From Balanoglossus misakiensis (Eukaryota > Hemichordata), in the NCBI GenBank assembly GCA_040954595.2, contig CM082589.2:5332001-5396000 (forward strand): a stretch of 64,000 nucleotides of DNA, written 5' to 3'. The first letter of the stretch is position 1. Every line of letters begins with the position of its first letter. The translations under genes and the position numbers were made by a program. The notes below the pieces were generated by a model that saw nothing but the letters and a program-made list of their open reading frames with translations, ran no database searches and was not told the origin of the DNA. Shown piece after piece: positions 1-41,200 of the stretch.

Positions 1-149
1 TCGAGCAGAAAAAAAATCAAGAGTTGCAGGCGCCCTCTAGAGATGGAACTAAAAAATTCCTGAACTGTCTTGCTTCATTGGCAAGAGACTGCATCTGGGC
101 TATACAATGTTTAAAAGAGCTATACGAAACATAAACATTAACAACATTT

Positions 150-2979
150 TTAAAATGAGAAAAAATTGCCTTTATTCCTCCATTCACTGATTACAGAATA
201 CATTATAGCAGTAATAATTAAGCTTTCAACTTCCATACTACAAAATACAGGTTTACTTGTAATTCGAATATAACACCCAATTAGACAATGTCCCGTTCAC
301 ATGAAGCCATCATTGAAGGCAGAATTTCCTGTTCTTCCAAATTTTATTTCGCGATCCAGCAGTCTGGCCTGTGAAATAGTGATGGCAAGAGCTGGTACGT
401 GCCATGCTTACACGATGGTTATACAGATGTATTTTTCCGAATTTGTAGTCCGAGACTGCTGAAAACGTACATCAACGTGTAACGATCGTAAAGTGATCTG
501 ATGTTCATAAAAAAAGGTGACAAATTTTTACGAGAAGAACGGAACAATACTGGGAAACATTCGTTTATGAATCAGTCGGAAATTTGTGTTGATCAGTTTA
601 AACATTTAAATCAGAGGAACTTGTTTCACATCGGGAACAAACTTCACCAAAAAACCTACCAATACTAAAAAATTAAGGCAACGATTGACACAGAAATTTC
701 TGGAAAAAATCTTTGGATTAAATCGTATGAAAAATCACATCTCCCTAAGCTTTGAGGCGGCAACCAGACACTTAAATCAAGGTTCACCCTGTCACCCCTG
801 AATCACTAATAGAGTGGTCTAACCCGCTCATTAGGAAGCAATGGGGGTTAAAGGCCACTGTATTATTGTAACAGGGGGGAAAGATCAGACCACAGCTTAA
901 AAGCCTGGCAAGCAGAGACCAGACAAGTCAATTATACAATTCCGTGATACAAGCAGTTACATTTTTTACTGCGTCTAGCTTATGCAACCTACAGTGCTAG
1001 GAAATCTCATTCAGACATAATGTGTATTTTTTTTTTGGCATCCCCTACTATCAGACGCAAACAAATCTCTTTTCTTCAGTCAGAATATTGGAAAGACTGT
1101 AAATTCACTGCCAACTACTTCTCTTAGGATGAATGGACAAAAATCTACCTAAGCTATAATACACAACTACAGTCAATGTGTTTTAATCGCTATGCTTCAG
1201 CCCTATAGAACGAAAAAAGGCAGTTATGGGGCTGTGAAAAATAAAAAAACTTGGCTCATTCAATCAAAAGTCTTCCGTACTTTGAAGTGAATTTCAAGAC
1301 GCTGTTTGCAGATAACTCAGTCCTCAGCTTGTTTTCGGCAGAAAGTGTACACCTTTTATCCAGACATCAAACAATTCCTAATGTTTGTAAAAATTATTAA
1401 AAAAAAAAATCAACGAAATTCACTTCAAAGACTGATTTATAATTGAATGGCCTGACTCGGATAATTTGTTGTGTTCTTAGTTTTAATGGTTCAGAAACTA
1501 ACCTTTTTTAATATGCGTATTTTCTAATACAGTATATAATTATGTTACAAAATAAATGCATGAATATCGTTACAACAAGCCATGGAGGTTAGCTAACCAC
1601 ACACAAAAAGAATACATGTACAGCCTAATGGTCAATATTAACATATACACGCTAATATGAGTCCTCAACGTACTCACAAAACATTTTATTCAGGTACATT
1701 TGTAAAATGAAAAATAACCAACCAACGCAAAAAAAAAAATTACAATATCTAAAAGACTCTCTTTCTTTCAATGTTGTTTGTTTAGTTAAATAACAAAATA
1801 AAACAGGGACCTAAATAAAGTTGAATAGTCAAACGAGATGGATCGTCTTGTATCGTTCGATGTGTATGCAGACCGTCAACCCCTCTTGCAGAATGGAATA
1901 ACCTCTTGGGGACCGGTTCACTTTTCTGCAAGGGGAAGAGGTTGACAGCTGCCTTTGACAAAAAATAATTCTCTATGAAAAAAAAAATGTATGAAACGCT
2001 ACTGGCATGTGAACATGTATTCAAAGGGAAAAACAAGCAATGATTCTCTTTGAGAGAAATTCTGAACTAGACTGGGGTTTAAAAAAACTCTTCTCCTAAT
2101 GGCAGAGTTATTCACAATTTTATGACTGAATGCTTGAAAACTACAGTGGAAAAAAGAAGAAGCTTGTCACCCTATACTGATTTACCCTCTAAAAGGACTA
2201 GGCTGCCAAAAAATCCCTTTTTAACTATACCCCACCAAATTCACACCACAATGACAAATCCCTCTCTCCCTGTAAGCGTGTTCTTTAAAAAAAATCCAGA
2301 TGGTAGTAATTTATACGCAGAGAAAAAACTTCTCCCAGAGAAACGCAAGTACTGAAACAAGCTGTCCATATCCCGTGGCTACACTCAAAAAAGTTTCAAC
2401 GATAAAAACGCCACCTGTTGATTTGTTCTTCAATATGCTGTTTCCTTCTCTCTCTCTCTCAGACACACACAGAAATTCTGCTAAATGCATTTTTATAAGA
2501 TATCAGGCATCACACACACAAAAGCTGGTTGGAGTCTGAAGTGATAAACTCATCATTTGTTAATATCCCCATTGTTTTAAATTAATGGTGTCTCTCTCCC
2601 TCTCTCACTCGCTCATGATTGGTTAGTATAAATGATTAGGTACAACCTAGGGAATATGCGCCTCTGTCTACATAAGCCAAATAAATGGTACATTATCTGT
2701 GTGTGTGTGTGTATGTGGTAAAATGGTTGTTAAAAAATTCTTCAATTCCGAAGTGCATGTCTAAATATCTGAAAGACAAAAAAGAGAGAAAATGGGATCA
2801 TTACCTTTAGCCTGTACACTGTTAGCAGAGCAACTGATGCACCTGAACTTACCGAAATCACTCCATTATTCAACTGCTTCTTTAGTTTAACACTATTTAG
2901 ACTTTTCATGGCATCTTTTTACTATAATTATACTTGTGGTGCACACTTACTATTCTAAAAGGTCTGGCCTGGCATTTTT
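150..2979 (-). other. EPB41: Candidate 3' untranslated region of the protein 4.1 gene
   Basis: About 2.8 kb downstream of the 4.1 stop codon holds no convincing exon. It is A/T-rich with short CA and CT tracts near 2450-2520 and 2699-2716. Minus-strand AATAAA signals (plus-strand TTTATT) occur at 171-176, 344-349 and 1685-1690, so the transcript could end near 150, 320 or 1,665. Short open frames here lack splice signals, codon bias or family similarity. The exact end cannot be fixed without transcript data. Confidence 0.5.
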
Positions 2980-29692
<26,713 letters not shown>

Positions 29693-29907
29693 CTCCCCTT
29701 ACTCTGAAAATCAACAACAATACACAAAATTTATTATTAGAAGCAGGAAGAAACGAAAGTTTACTCATTTTTTGGCAATTTATTTTTATTTACGAGATCG
29801 AGAAAGTAAAATACGACAAGTTTAAAAATTGATCAGATTACACAGTGTGCCCCGGTTCGTACGGCGGCCATATTGGATTCTGAACTCCCTATTATTATGT
29901 ACAATGA

Positions 29908-30085
29908 ACAGTGGAACCTGTCACTACGAACACCTCTCTAATCAGGACACCTCTCTATTAAGAACAAGTCTTTCAAGACTAAAGTTACAAATTGAATAGA
30001 ATGTTACCTGTCTATACAGGACACCACCATATTAAGGACAGATTTTTTGGTCCCAGAGGTGTTCTTAATAGACAGGTTTCACTGT
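29908..30085. mobile_element. Inverted-repeat element with ACAGTGAAACCTGTC ends (178 bp)
   Basis: Left end ACAGTGGAACCTGTCACTAC and right end GACAGGTTTCACTGT form an inverted repeat. The interior repeats the idea GGACACC...ATTAAGGACA several times. A related shorter copy with diverged ends is at 58222-58337 in a TMEM214 intron. No coding capacity. Confidence 0.5.
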
Positions 30086-31992
30086 AATTCACAGATACTC
30101 GTTGAGATGTGAACTCTCTATTGATACAAGAGCATCGTCAATCTTAGACATGACACTGAAATAAACCTGTGACTATTCACTAATATGCATTGTGTTCATG
30201 CTGCCCCAAGAGTCAGGTCAACCATATGGCAAAGTGACCTGCAAGCCAGCCAGTCACGTAGCAAAATCACAAGTACTTTCATTGACAGTGTATAGCACAC
30301 ACCAGACAAGCTGTCACTTCAGCTAAAATTGAAACGTTGAACACTTCTCGATGTCATCGGATGGAGTGGTCATTACACCAGACAGGAACACAAATATTCA
30401 TTTCTTGTGGCTAAAATGATTGGCTGTTTCAAGCCATTTCACTAATTGTACGGGCTGGCCACTCAATAGAATGGATGCATTATACGTGTATGCAATTAAT
30501 AAATATTTAACAACCTGGCTAATTTTAGACTTGCAATTACAGAGATAATGGCATATTATCTTGACAACATCTGGTATGGTTATATTGGCAAGGACAATCA
30601 TATGTAATACATCAATTTTATCACATATTTTATGACTAAAATGGCTTGTCGTTAAATTTTCAATATATTCATCAGTTATAAACACAGAATTGGTTGGGGG
30701 CACGCTGGCATCTGACCCCGGTGACAAAAGCCACCTTTACAATTCTTCTGAATCGACCAACAAGGCCACAAACTACAACTTACAAGTAAACCTTTCATCA
30801 ATGAAACCCCAACTTATGAATAACTAACCAACGATGAATAGCCCCGCTGTCTTGTCCCAACAGAGCACTACCGCCCCGGAGTAATTCGCAGAGAGAGAGA
30901 GAGCTTTCAAAGAAATTCCATTTCATATCCACACTATGCCAGACCACCTTCAGTGTCAGCGATTAAGATGTGAAAGGAATTGGATGAATTAGTGTGGTAT
31001 TAGACAAGGTCGAGTGCACAAAAAAACACGCCATGGGAGTCAAAAATAAGAGCGTTTTCAGTGATTAAAAGTCAGAGAGGGCCAGCAAAGGCACCTAATT
31101 TACAAAGTGCATTATACTGCATCGTACTATTAGATAGGAAATCTTAGTGCTGGGATTAAGGACACTGGATGTCTAGATTGTGACTTACAATCAGATTTTG
31201 GGTTGGTAACGTGGGATAGAGTGTGACTCATGGATTTAATTCCCCGTGTCTGCTGTGTGGAGTACATAGTACTACAGACCAGGGACATACACTTGCGCTA
31301 ACAGATTTCAACCAATTGTGAAAGTGTCTTTAATCACAAATTGTGTACTAAATCACTGATGATACAACTGTCCTTGATGCAAGTCTTAGCGGTGGCCTAA
31401 AAGCTGGAATTAACAAAAATAAAGCAGATTGTGAACCAACCAAGACAAAAATACTATAGCAATTCATCTGAGGTTGTCTGCTTTTGAGTGATAGGGGCAG
31501 CAGTTCGATCCAAACATGACTGCCTCACATATTTCACTATGGGTTGAGTTATACTTAGGCATTATTGCAAACAATAAAATACCAGTATATTTAAGCACAG
31601 TACCTGCAAACTGATGGTTTTAGAATCAACTATAAAACACAGCGTGATCTCTTCCACTCTGCCGTAAAAACCAATAAAATCCTAAGGTCAGATCACATCC
31701 CACGGATTTGCCAAATTGGGATTCAATAACCAACAAAGCATGAAAATTCCATTTCCTTACTTACTAATGGCCAACACCTCTACTCGGTCGCCAGCGACAA
31801 CCCAAGGTATGACCTCTGACCTATCTCAATGATGGCTTCCTCCCAAAGTATCATGTCAGGTGACCCTGACAAAATGTCTAATATTGGACCAGTCTTAAAT
31901 ATCCCCCGTTCTCAGGAAATCCTTATGGTTTAAGTTTCCGGATTTGTGTATTCTTGTCATCCTTTTCCAAATGTCAAATCTTCTCATCATGT

Positions 31993-32031
31993 AACCTTTA
32001 GGAAAGTATACAGTGTACTTTCCTAAAGGTT
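31993..32031. repeat. Perfect 16-bp inverted repeat with 7-base loop
   Basis: AACCTTTAGGAAAGTA and TACTTTCCTAAAGGTT are exact reverse complements separated by TACAGTG. It could be a cruciform, an RNA hairpin or a folded transposon relic. Confidence 0.8.
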
Positions 32032-32117
32032 GTATACATGTACATGTATATTTCCCTCGCAACAAACAACTGAAATGTGATCTTTAATATCCTGGCTTAA
32101 TATCTGCATTACTCTCC

Positions 32118-32217
32118 CTTAACCCCCCCCCCCCCCCCCCCCAAGTTCCCTCGTTAGGTCCAACTATACCAGAGAATAACATGGATTTGGACCACACCAT
32201 GGTGGTGAAAGGGTTGA
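32118..32217. mobile_element. Decayed copy of the piggyBac-like miniature element with C-run
   Basis: The right end (GGTGGTGAAAGGGTTGAG) and interior (GATTTGGACCACACCATGG) match the family. The left terminal repeat is replaced by a 20-base C run, suggesting expansion of the CCC in the repeat. A second decayed copy lies at about 11755-11838, where the left repeat and GGATTTGGACCAAAC interior survive. Confidence 0.5.
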
Positions 32218-35200
32218 GACTACTTAGAAGAGGCAAAGCTAAAATGTAGGATTAAAACACAGGAAAAAATTCAGTTTAAGCACACCTTCAACCATAGCAT
32301 GTTTTATTATTTGTCAACTGCATGATGCAGATTGAAGTCATAAAGATATTTTGCCACGGCAAATACTGGTTGGTAACCTGGGATATGTACAAAGGCTGGT
32401 GTTGTTTTGCTCTCAAAGCGTGTTCAATTTAGATAACTGAAACATCTTCATGGATCATAGCAACAGTTTCATGCATTAGACGACACACAGCAGTTGTCAA
32501 GCTACATTCTAGAACTGATAAGCCTTCCAAGAACATTCAGGGATTATTGCATACATGAAACCTTTTACATGTAATAATGAACACTGGCTTGTCCCATAGT
32601 GAGGCCAGACAATAGCCTCTATTCATTTGGCTTCCTCTGGAGAAGTCCAAAAATAAACTGGCCTCAGGTCAGATAATTATTAATTTAAAATTCCACATCT
32701 ATACTATACTATTACAAAGATGCTAATCACAAACAGAGACATATGTTTACATTGCTCAAGCTGGGGTGATATTAGAAACAGGCTTTATGAAACGATTTAG
32801 TTATAAATCATATGACAAGTTTTAAGATTGCAAATCTTGCCATTTATTTAAGAGCTAAAAGTAAAAGGGTACTGGATGACCTTATAAGGACATGGCTAGG
32901 GGTGAAGGGGTTTACCTGCAAAATATGGCAGTAATAAGTATAAGCAAGAAATATCATCTGAACATGCAGCACCTTACAGCAAGATAGATATCCCCTCTTA
33001 TTATGCAAGCCCTGCAGGTAGATCAGTTCCATTCAAGTGTGGCTTAACAACCAGACTCGCATTTCAATCAACTTAAATCGGAAATTTCCATGGCAACGGC
33101 TCTTTAGCAGCGTTTTTACAGGTATAGACCCTGACAGCCTTTCAGAGCATAGTAAGGAAGATGTATTGGTACAGGATTGTGTGTGGGCGGTTTTTTTATG
33201 TACCCTGGATTTCTTGGCAAACATTGCATACACAATACAATACATATTGCTTTTTTTACGAAGCTAAATTAAACTTTACAAGATGAAAAGACGCTCCTTT
33301 CTTTATCTTTGGATCGGATTATGCTCTTCCGTACATGTAGCTGTGAAATTAAACATTGATTTCACTAAGAAGGAATTCTGCAACAGACATACATGTACTG
33401 AAAACACAGATTTAATACAATTAAGCATGAGGCTGAGCTGATACGTATTCTGTATCTTATAACTGCACAGTCACTTGAAAAGATTTCACCGTGCCAGTGC
33501 ATGGGACTGTCTTAGCTGTCTTGAGAAATAATCTCAGCGAACATAAAAATCTCCAGTAATGGCCATCAAAATGTTACTTCACCTCTACTGATCTGCACAA
33601 CAATTCTGTAATGCATTTACAGTGTCATGACAGCAACGGTCAACCAAGTCTTTAACCGTTTAACCTCCTTTGAAGCAAGCAGAAATTCTGCACACGTACC
33701 CTGTATACTCTCATTTACGTGCGACTGCACGACTTCACAATAAGCAAACTGAAATCCTGACTGAAATACAGATGTTGCTGAAATATTTACAATATTCCAG
33801 TTGCCACCGACGACCAAGGAACACGCCAAGGACGAATCAGGTCGCGCCAGAGTTTATCGAAATCGACCACACTGTACTCCCAGAGTTCACAGCCGCCCAC
33901 ATGCGAACTTTCGATCCCACAGCAGGTGTACATTTCGTACCTGAAATATATCACAGGCTACCACGCTTGACGCAATCCGCCTCAGTACATCCCCCGAGAG
34001 GATAATATTAATTATGAATCATATTCAGTGTCACTAGATCCTGTGACAAAATTCCAATAACCATTACAGCCGATAATTTGTAAGCGAAACCCTGCTGTCG
34101 TTTATAAACCAACAAAAATTATTACAATAATTCACCCTTGGGTGTTTCAACAGATACTTTTGACATGAAATATTTGATGCCCTGATCATACATTCTGATA
34201 GTAAGCAACCTTGAGTATATTCAACTCCCCCTGAATAACCAAGGCCTGTCATTGATGCTTATTTAAATAGAAAATGACCTACAGAACAACCTTCTGCATG
34301 CATATTTACATGGTTTCTGATGTTCATGTTGGTGATTTTCGAGTTAAGTACCTGGCGGCAATCCTACTTACATGTAGGGGAAGGTACATGTACACATGAT
34401 TTTAGTTTTTCATCTGTGAATGTTCACTGATTCAGCCGTGAGTCACCAACCTCCAGATCCCTTACCCAAGATGATTAATCTGGCAAACGACACAGGGTCA
34501 AACTTGCATGTTTCAAACTGGCGGCACCCTGGGACTCAGGACAGAGCTGAAATACCTACCATTTGAAAGCTACTCTGATTGCGCTTCCCACATCTTTAAC
34601 AGTTATACGTATATTATTATGAATGAGAATTATTTTTACACATACATTACACTTTGAAATCAAAAGCAACTTACATGTAGAAAAATTCCAAACCACACCC
34701 ATAATCGATGAGGCAATTTCATCAACGGATTACCTATTCCACCCATACAGCAGTTAAGCACTTTGTTTTATTGGGGTTGCAACTAAACGGCCTAGTCATT
34801 CGCAATGATGAATCATGTGCATGCACTTATTACTATATAGCACCTGAAGGTAACACAGCAATTGCGGAACCATGCAATAATTTGGATCTGTTAACAATGA
34901 TGGCTCTCAAGAAGCAAAACCACAGGCCAAGCATAGCTCTGATCTTTACTATAAAACTTACACAGGCAATTGTAAACATGGCACTATCTACACTTACACA
35001 TGTACATGTACAATGTAACCTCACAGTTGATGTTTCAATTCAACTCTGATGTTCCAAACACATTTGGTACATGTAGGTAGCCGTGGTAACCGATAACACT
35101 GCGAAGATAAGCGCCCATCTACTTGACTTTTCCAAAATTAGAAACAAATTAAAAAAGCCCACATTTTTCCTCCCAAGTAGGTACTACGACAGAAGCCATA

Positions 35201-38200
35201 AAGTGCCACAGAAGTGTGATAAGGCAACAGCTGCAGACAGCCACCAGTAGATTGTACATCCTCCATCGTTTTTCACACCAGCAGACCTTATTTACGTGTT
35301 TCATTCACAACACATGAACCCAGACAGAATGGTCAATATTTCTTGGAAGTATTCCAGGATTCCGTGAACTGTCTGGCTGCCGGGGTTGGTATGCTCTTGA
35401 CTAAACATACTGGCCATGCTATCGAGTGACTTGGCTGAACACAAATAATTCTGGCTTAAAAGACTGTCAACTAAAAAACGATTTACTTGAAATACTGCAT
35501 TACAGCAGTAATGTGTTCTTTCCATGCTCTTTCTTACTAAGAAATATAATAAATGGACCAATGAAATGACTATCTTAAGTAATGGTTTTAGACTCTCAGG
35601 AATAAGATAATACAGACTTTTACCATGTAACAAAAAGGCATGTGACAGATGTACTAAATCCCCCCTCCCTTTTTTGCACAGCATAGCCAGTGAGGCAATC
35701 GATATCTCCCCAACACAAAACAAACCACGGTCCTAAACGCTTATAAAATGGCTAATCAAAGCTCCCTGCCCATCTGGGAGCCGACTGAAATGGCAACAGC
35801 TGCAGAAATTCAAACTTTGCCTTACATGTTGAGATACGTGAGCGAAAGAGCGTGTCTTCGAACTCCCGCAGTTCAATGCTCCAATGCGTGGTATGCCCTA
35901 TACATGTAAATCACAAACACGAGTATCAACTGATGACCCTGCCGTCCTGCCCCAATTTTTTTACACCCTTCCCTTATTGATCTCATATAAAAGTGCCAAT
36001 TTCCTACAGTTGTAAGGTCATTATTTTTGGCCCATTACACGGCACCAAATTATTTCTACCGGCTACACTCGCCATGGAAACCAAAGATCCGCAAAGTGGA
36101 TATCCCAGCATTGCAGGACACAAAACGGACAAATGGGACCCATGGGGCATGAAATTCGGTATCCCCATTTCAACCACCAAGCACTGCACTGACTGGCATC
36201 ACCGGAATGTTCCGCAGCCCCAAATCTGTCATCCAGTTAGTCAAGTAGCTGAGGCTACTTGAACTTGAAAGGCACTCTCCCAAGGTCAAGGAGGGCAGGA
36301 AATTTTGTAGGGTACGGTGTGAAGGTTCAAGGATTAAACAGGGGATTATTTTCTGCTGGGATATCCCAGACTTTGTGTAAACAGTTACACAGTCAGTTAT
36401 GTTCATCCACCACAAGTTTTCATTCATCAAAATCTAACTGGGGTGTTGTGCTGCAGAAGCATTCGCAAGAAATCCATCATGGTACTTAGTACTTAACCTT
36501 CGACAGTTGGAATGAAGTCACTATAGACATATCCAAGTAATGACTCTGAATGGATGGACAATAATCCCCACCCCTCCCCCACACCATGGGGACAAACAGC
36601 CCCAGTGTCTGTCTGTACCCATCCCAAGAACTCTACTTCTGAAAGGATTCATTTACATGCAAAAGGTTAAACAAAGTTTATATGCATGCACTCTAGTTGG
36701 ATCAATAGCAGAGATTGTTCAAATAGAGACATCTCTTTTCTCTGCACTCAATGTCCCAGACACAGGTCCTTCCTGCGTAAAGAACCACTGCAACGTGGGG
36801 GTATTGTCTGCTGACGAATAACACCCTTTCATCGAAACAATCACCAATACATGAAATCGAAACTTTACAAAATGTTATACAATGACGTGAACATTACAAT
36901 AGCTGTGAAATGAATATCACCATTGTAAACAGCAGTGAATGTAACAAGTACGTCATGGCAATAGGCAAATTATTGATAGTACCAATCCATCAAAATCAAA
37001 TCTCATACATGTACTCATAGACACCTTATAGCCAGCACCAGAAATATGTGTACACACAAAGGTTTGTAAGTTCTCATCAATTACGTGTATTCTCACAAAA
37101 GTGCCATGCATATGCCCACTATGTGCATGAAATAGTAACGACAGTAAATTAACATTTTGATCAGTGACTTTTCTAACTTCAATACACAATTCAAGATAAC
37201 ACGACCCAGTACATGTAGTCTGTACCCTCACACACTTTGTACTGCATTACTTTACAGCCTCAGGCTGCACCCCATGGCAACCATCATCTCGCAAGAAATA
37301 TGCTGATTGACTTATAATTACTTCATGGAATACTTCATGAAATACAACTGACAGAAACATGTTTTATTTACATATGGACTGGGTGGGGCATAAAGATATG
37401 TATTGTACATGTATGTAACACTAAATATCGGATTGGATTTCATACACTACAAGTCATAACAGACTGTGTTATCATACCCACAGAATCACAATTATTTCAC
37501 ATTGCAAAATGAGTTCTCAAAGCATATCAGGTTCCTTGCTTCCTATTTTAGTGACAGCTACTGTAATTACACAGGTCACAAAAAGCGTGCAGGTTACAAA
37601 CTGTTTATCAAATAAACTCCATTTCCTACCTACCCGAAGTTTTATTAACGCCTTTTTTCTACCCTTTACGATGATTGAATTCCAATCAGGTCGAAATAAC
37701 CTTCACAGCATCTATCACTGCCGAACCGCACCGCATACCTAATAATCTTGGTGTTGCCGCAATTAATCCTAGATTAAGAGACTAGCCATCGGGAATTGAT
37801 CTGTTAACTTCTGGATTATCCTAGATTAGTCGGCGCAAACAGACTGACTAAAGGCTGGTTTGCATCTGATATAAATGATTGGTTCGGGGTCAACAAATGC
37901 ATTCCACAGTGACTGACTGACGAAGACAATGACCCTGAACCACACACAAGCTGGCGCCACAGATATTCAACCACTGAAAAACATTCACAGTTTATATTTT
38001 ATTCATATGGTAGGTAATGAAAGGCCCTGTTGCTATAATCTTTCAGTCATCCCAGCTTGGCCAAATTCCTTTGTTTTCAACGCTGCCAAAAGACTATGAA
38101 AATATATAAAAGTGATGATTGGGCAGAATTAGCTCACCATATGGATGCCAATGGGTGTACTGTACTTACAGGCATACATGTTGTATTGTACTGAATACAT

Positions 38201-41200
38201 TTCTCAGAGTCAGTCAATTTAGGCCACTGGCAGTATTAAATTAATAAAAATTTGAAGTGTTTTCAAAATGTCAACTGCTTTGTTGAACATCTAGAAGATA
38301 ACAATTTATGGAACATTTGTAAGAATGGGTCAAGTATAACTGACCTGAGATGGGTATTTGATGAAATTAAATGGTAAACAAAAATTCTTGCGGTTACTTC
38401 CCCCCTAGCTGGCCTCAGTGAACTCTCCTGTCTGTATTAGTATCTTTACTGCATGTCCCCTTGGGCATATGTTTACATATGAACAAATCAACTCGGAACG
38501 ACAGTGAACTCAGAAGGTGATGATTAATGAGGGAACATGCTCTAACTACACTAGAAGGTGGGTTCTTAGCTTTGTCGGACAAGTAGTCAGCAGTTTCAGG
38601 CCTGAATAATAAATAATAAATATCAAGGCCGCCTCTCAAGCAATTCAGACTAAAACTTTGAAGTAACTTTCTCTACGAAACTATCAAAGACACTTGGGTC
38701 TGAACAATGCAAAGTGTTATTTGCCAACCTGTGTACAATTAAGTTTTGTTTCTCTTTGAGGGCCACTTGAAATGAGGTGTACGTGTTGGAAGTTTAGTTC
38801 TTGGAGAATTCACCACACTTGACGGCCAGACAAAAAGAAGTTCTTGTTATATGTACTTGGAGATCACACGTTTGTAAGTTTCTTTATCATTATGCAAGAT
38901 TTATTTCACATGAGGATTACATTTGACACACAATTTGTTTTGTAATATTGGCAGAGAAAATGTACTGTCATAAGCAACAGAATAAGCTTACAAGTTAATG
39001 TTACAAGTTTGATTTGCTTCCATGAATATGTGACATACAAAATCTCTAAACTACACTTTTTATAATTCAAGCTCCTTCAATATGAAATGTACTCGCTACA
39101 AAGGGCAAGTATTTGCTATTGGTCTCGAAAGGCAATAAAGATTTTACAACAACATATCAACTCTTTTGTCACCCTATGTTGGTTCAACAATATTTTTTCA
39201 ATGGTCATGTTGAATTCACACACAGAATTGCGTTGAGTGTGCTTACACTTGTCCAACCCATTTGGAATTTTAAACGCAAAATTTGCTTATTCCTCATAAA
39301 AGTTAAAGCTATCCTCATCATATTATCCTGACATATATTCATTTGGGAATTCAATCTTTATCATATCTCTTTTACAAGAGGTGTGTGTGGCAGTGAATTT
39401 AAAACAATGGAACCATGAGGTATATTGCTTTGTATTTGCATACAATTGGACATGGTGTGTGGGGGAGTGGTCAAATGCATGGTCTGATATGTTGGAACAG
39501 AATCAACATGACTGAAACAAATTGAAACATGCTCAGTGACAAACAATTATGTCAAGAGAAAAAAAAGCACATTTTAATTGTTAAACGTTTATTTCAATAT
39601 TTTAAATTCATCTTCCTCGTGTACATGTATGTAGTCAACTTCCGGAATAAAAAAAGACCTTTTCAAAACGAATAATCAGGATATGTACTAAATCACCACA
39701 CTTGGAGGGGAGGGGCAAATAAATACAAAAAATAACCCCTTCCATTCTAGCACAAATGAAAGTGCTATCTTCATTTTCAAGGAACAGTGACCCACAATGA
39801 ACTCCCCCATACAATGATCTTCCTTCATGAGCCTCCAGTCTATGATCTACAAATGTGCCACACCCTTTTCTTACCTTGCAGGCACTGTGGGGACAACTCA
39901 CAAGACAAGGCCCCTATTGAACGGGCAAGATATCCAGACCTTATACCTCATAAAGACTGGTATAATGCCAGTTCAACTGAATGTTGATTCGAGTATCGTA
40001 CACTTTGACGTTCAGGGGCCTGTGTAGCCAAACTTACCTAAAGCCAACTCATCTCTAAAATATCACTTAACAAGTTACCAAAACAAGAAGATAAACAAAT
40101 CTGACCAGAAATTCCAACGGAGCAAAGAGCGACATAAATCAAACCGGTGCAATGACATAGTTTACACAGAAAAGTTCCATCCACATACTGCAAACTAAAA
40201 CGAAAAAAAAGACAAAACAGGCCAGTAGCCCAGTTCTGATTTTTCTGTTTTCTTGTGATACAAATACAATATTGAAGAGCAGCATTCAATTCCATGGATT
40301 CCGCACGAAGGAGGATTTTCAAACAACGCTCGTGAGAATGCAGCAAGCCTGTTTGGAAACTGTGATATCTGAACACGGGGACAGAATGTACATTGTCACG
40401 ACATTCTCAAGAGCCAGTACGTGATGTCTCAATGAAAGATGCCCACAAGATATATCTTGGTGGACAATTGATGCAAGTTCTACTCGACCATTGTGATCTG
40501 ATATCATGTGAGTGACGTGTCCTCATTTCAAGATTCACAACTCTTATTAACCAATTCCCAGCAAACAGATGTACATGTATTGATAGCACACTCACATTTG
40601 AGCGGAATTGTACAAAAGCAAAAAAAAAAAAAAAATACAGCCAGATGTGCAAATTTAGCTAGTTACCATCGAAAGTGGAGATCTAGGCAACCACAGGTGG
40701 GCACATGAAAGAAACTTACAACCGCAAAATTACATGTCTGTTTTTGTTAATAGATTTCGATTCAAGATGCAATTCTGGGTCTGGTGGTACATGAATAACG
40801 AGGCACTGTCTAATTTTTCAACATTCTGAACACATCCACATGCCTGGAGGCATCTGGACAGGGAGAAATAAATGTCACTTTAAATTTATGCCAGGAGTCA
40901 AAGGAATGTTCTGGTAATCTTGTTAAAGTGGGGTACAATATTGGGACTCCCACTAAAAACACTCCCACCAGGACCCAGCTGGTAGCCTTTTAGGCTGCCG
41001 ATAAAATCAAGATAAGTCCATTATCACTTGAGATATGTTGGGTGTCTGGTGATGTAATGGGTGGGTGAAGTAAAGAGACTTCTGGAGTGTGCCAGTCCAA
41101 CTTGATTTGACAACTGTCACGCTGGTTTTGCTTTAACAAACAACCCTTTTCTAGATTGGCTTGAAGTAACCTGTGCTACACTATAAAATCTAGAAATCAA

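Noticed and set aside
35993-36262. 89-codon plus-strand frame in the gene-free interval
   Set aside because: No recognisable similarity, no supporting splice sites or promoter; length is expected by chance in 64 kb.
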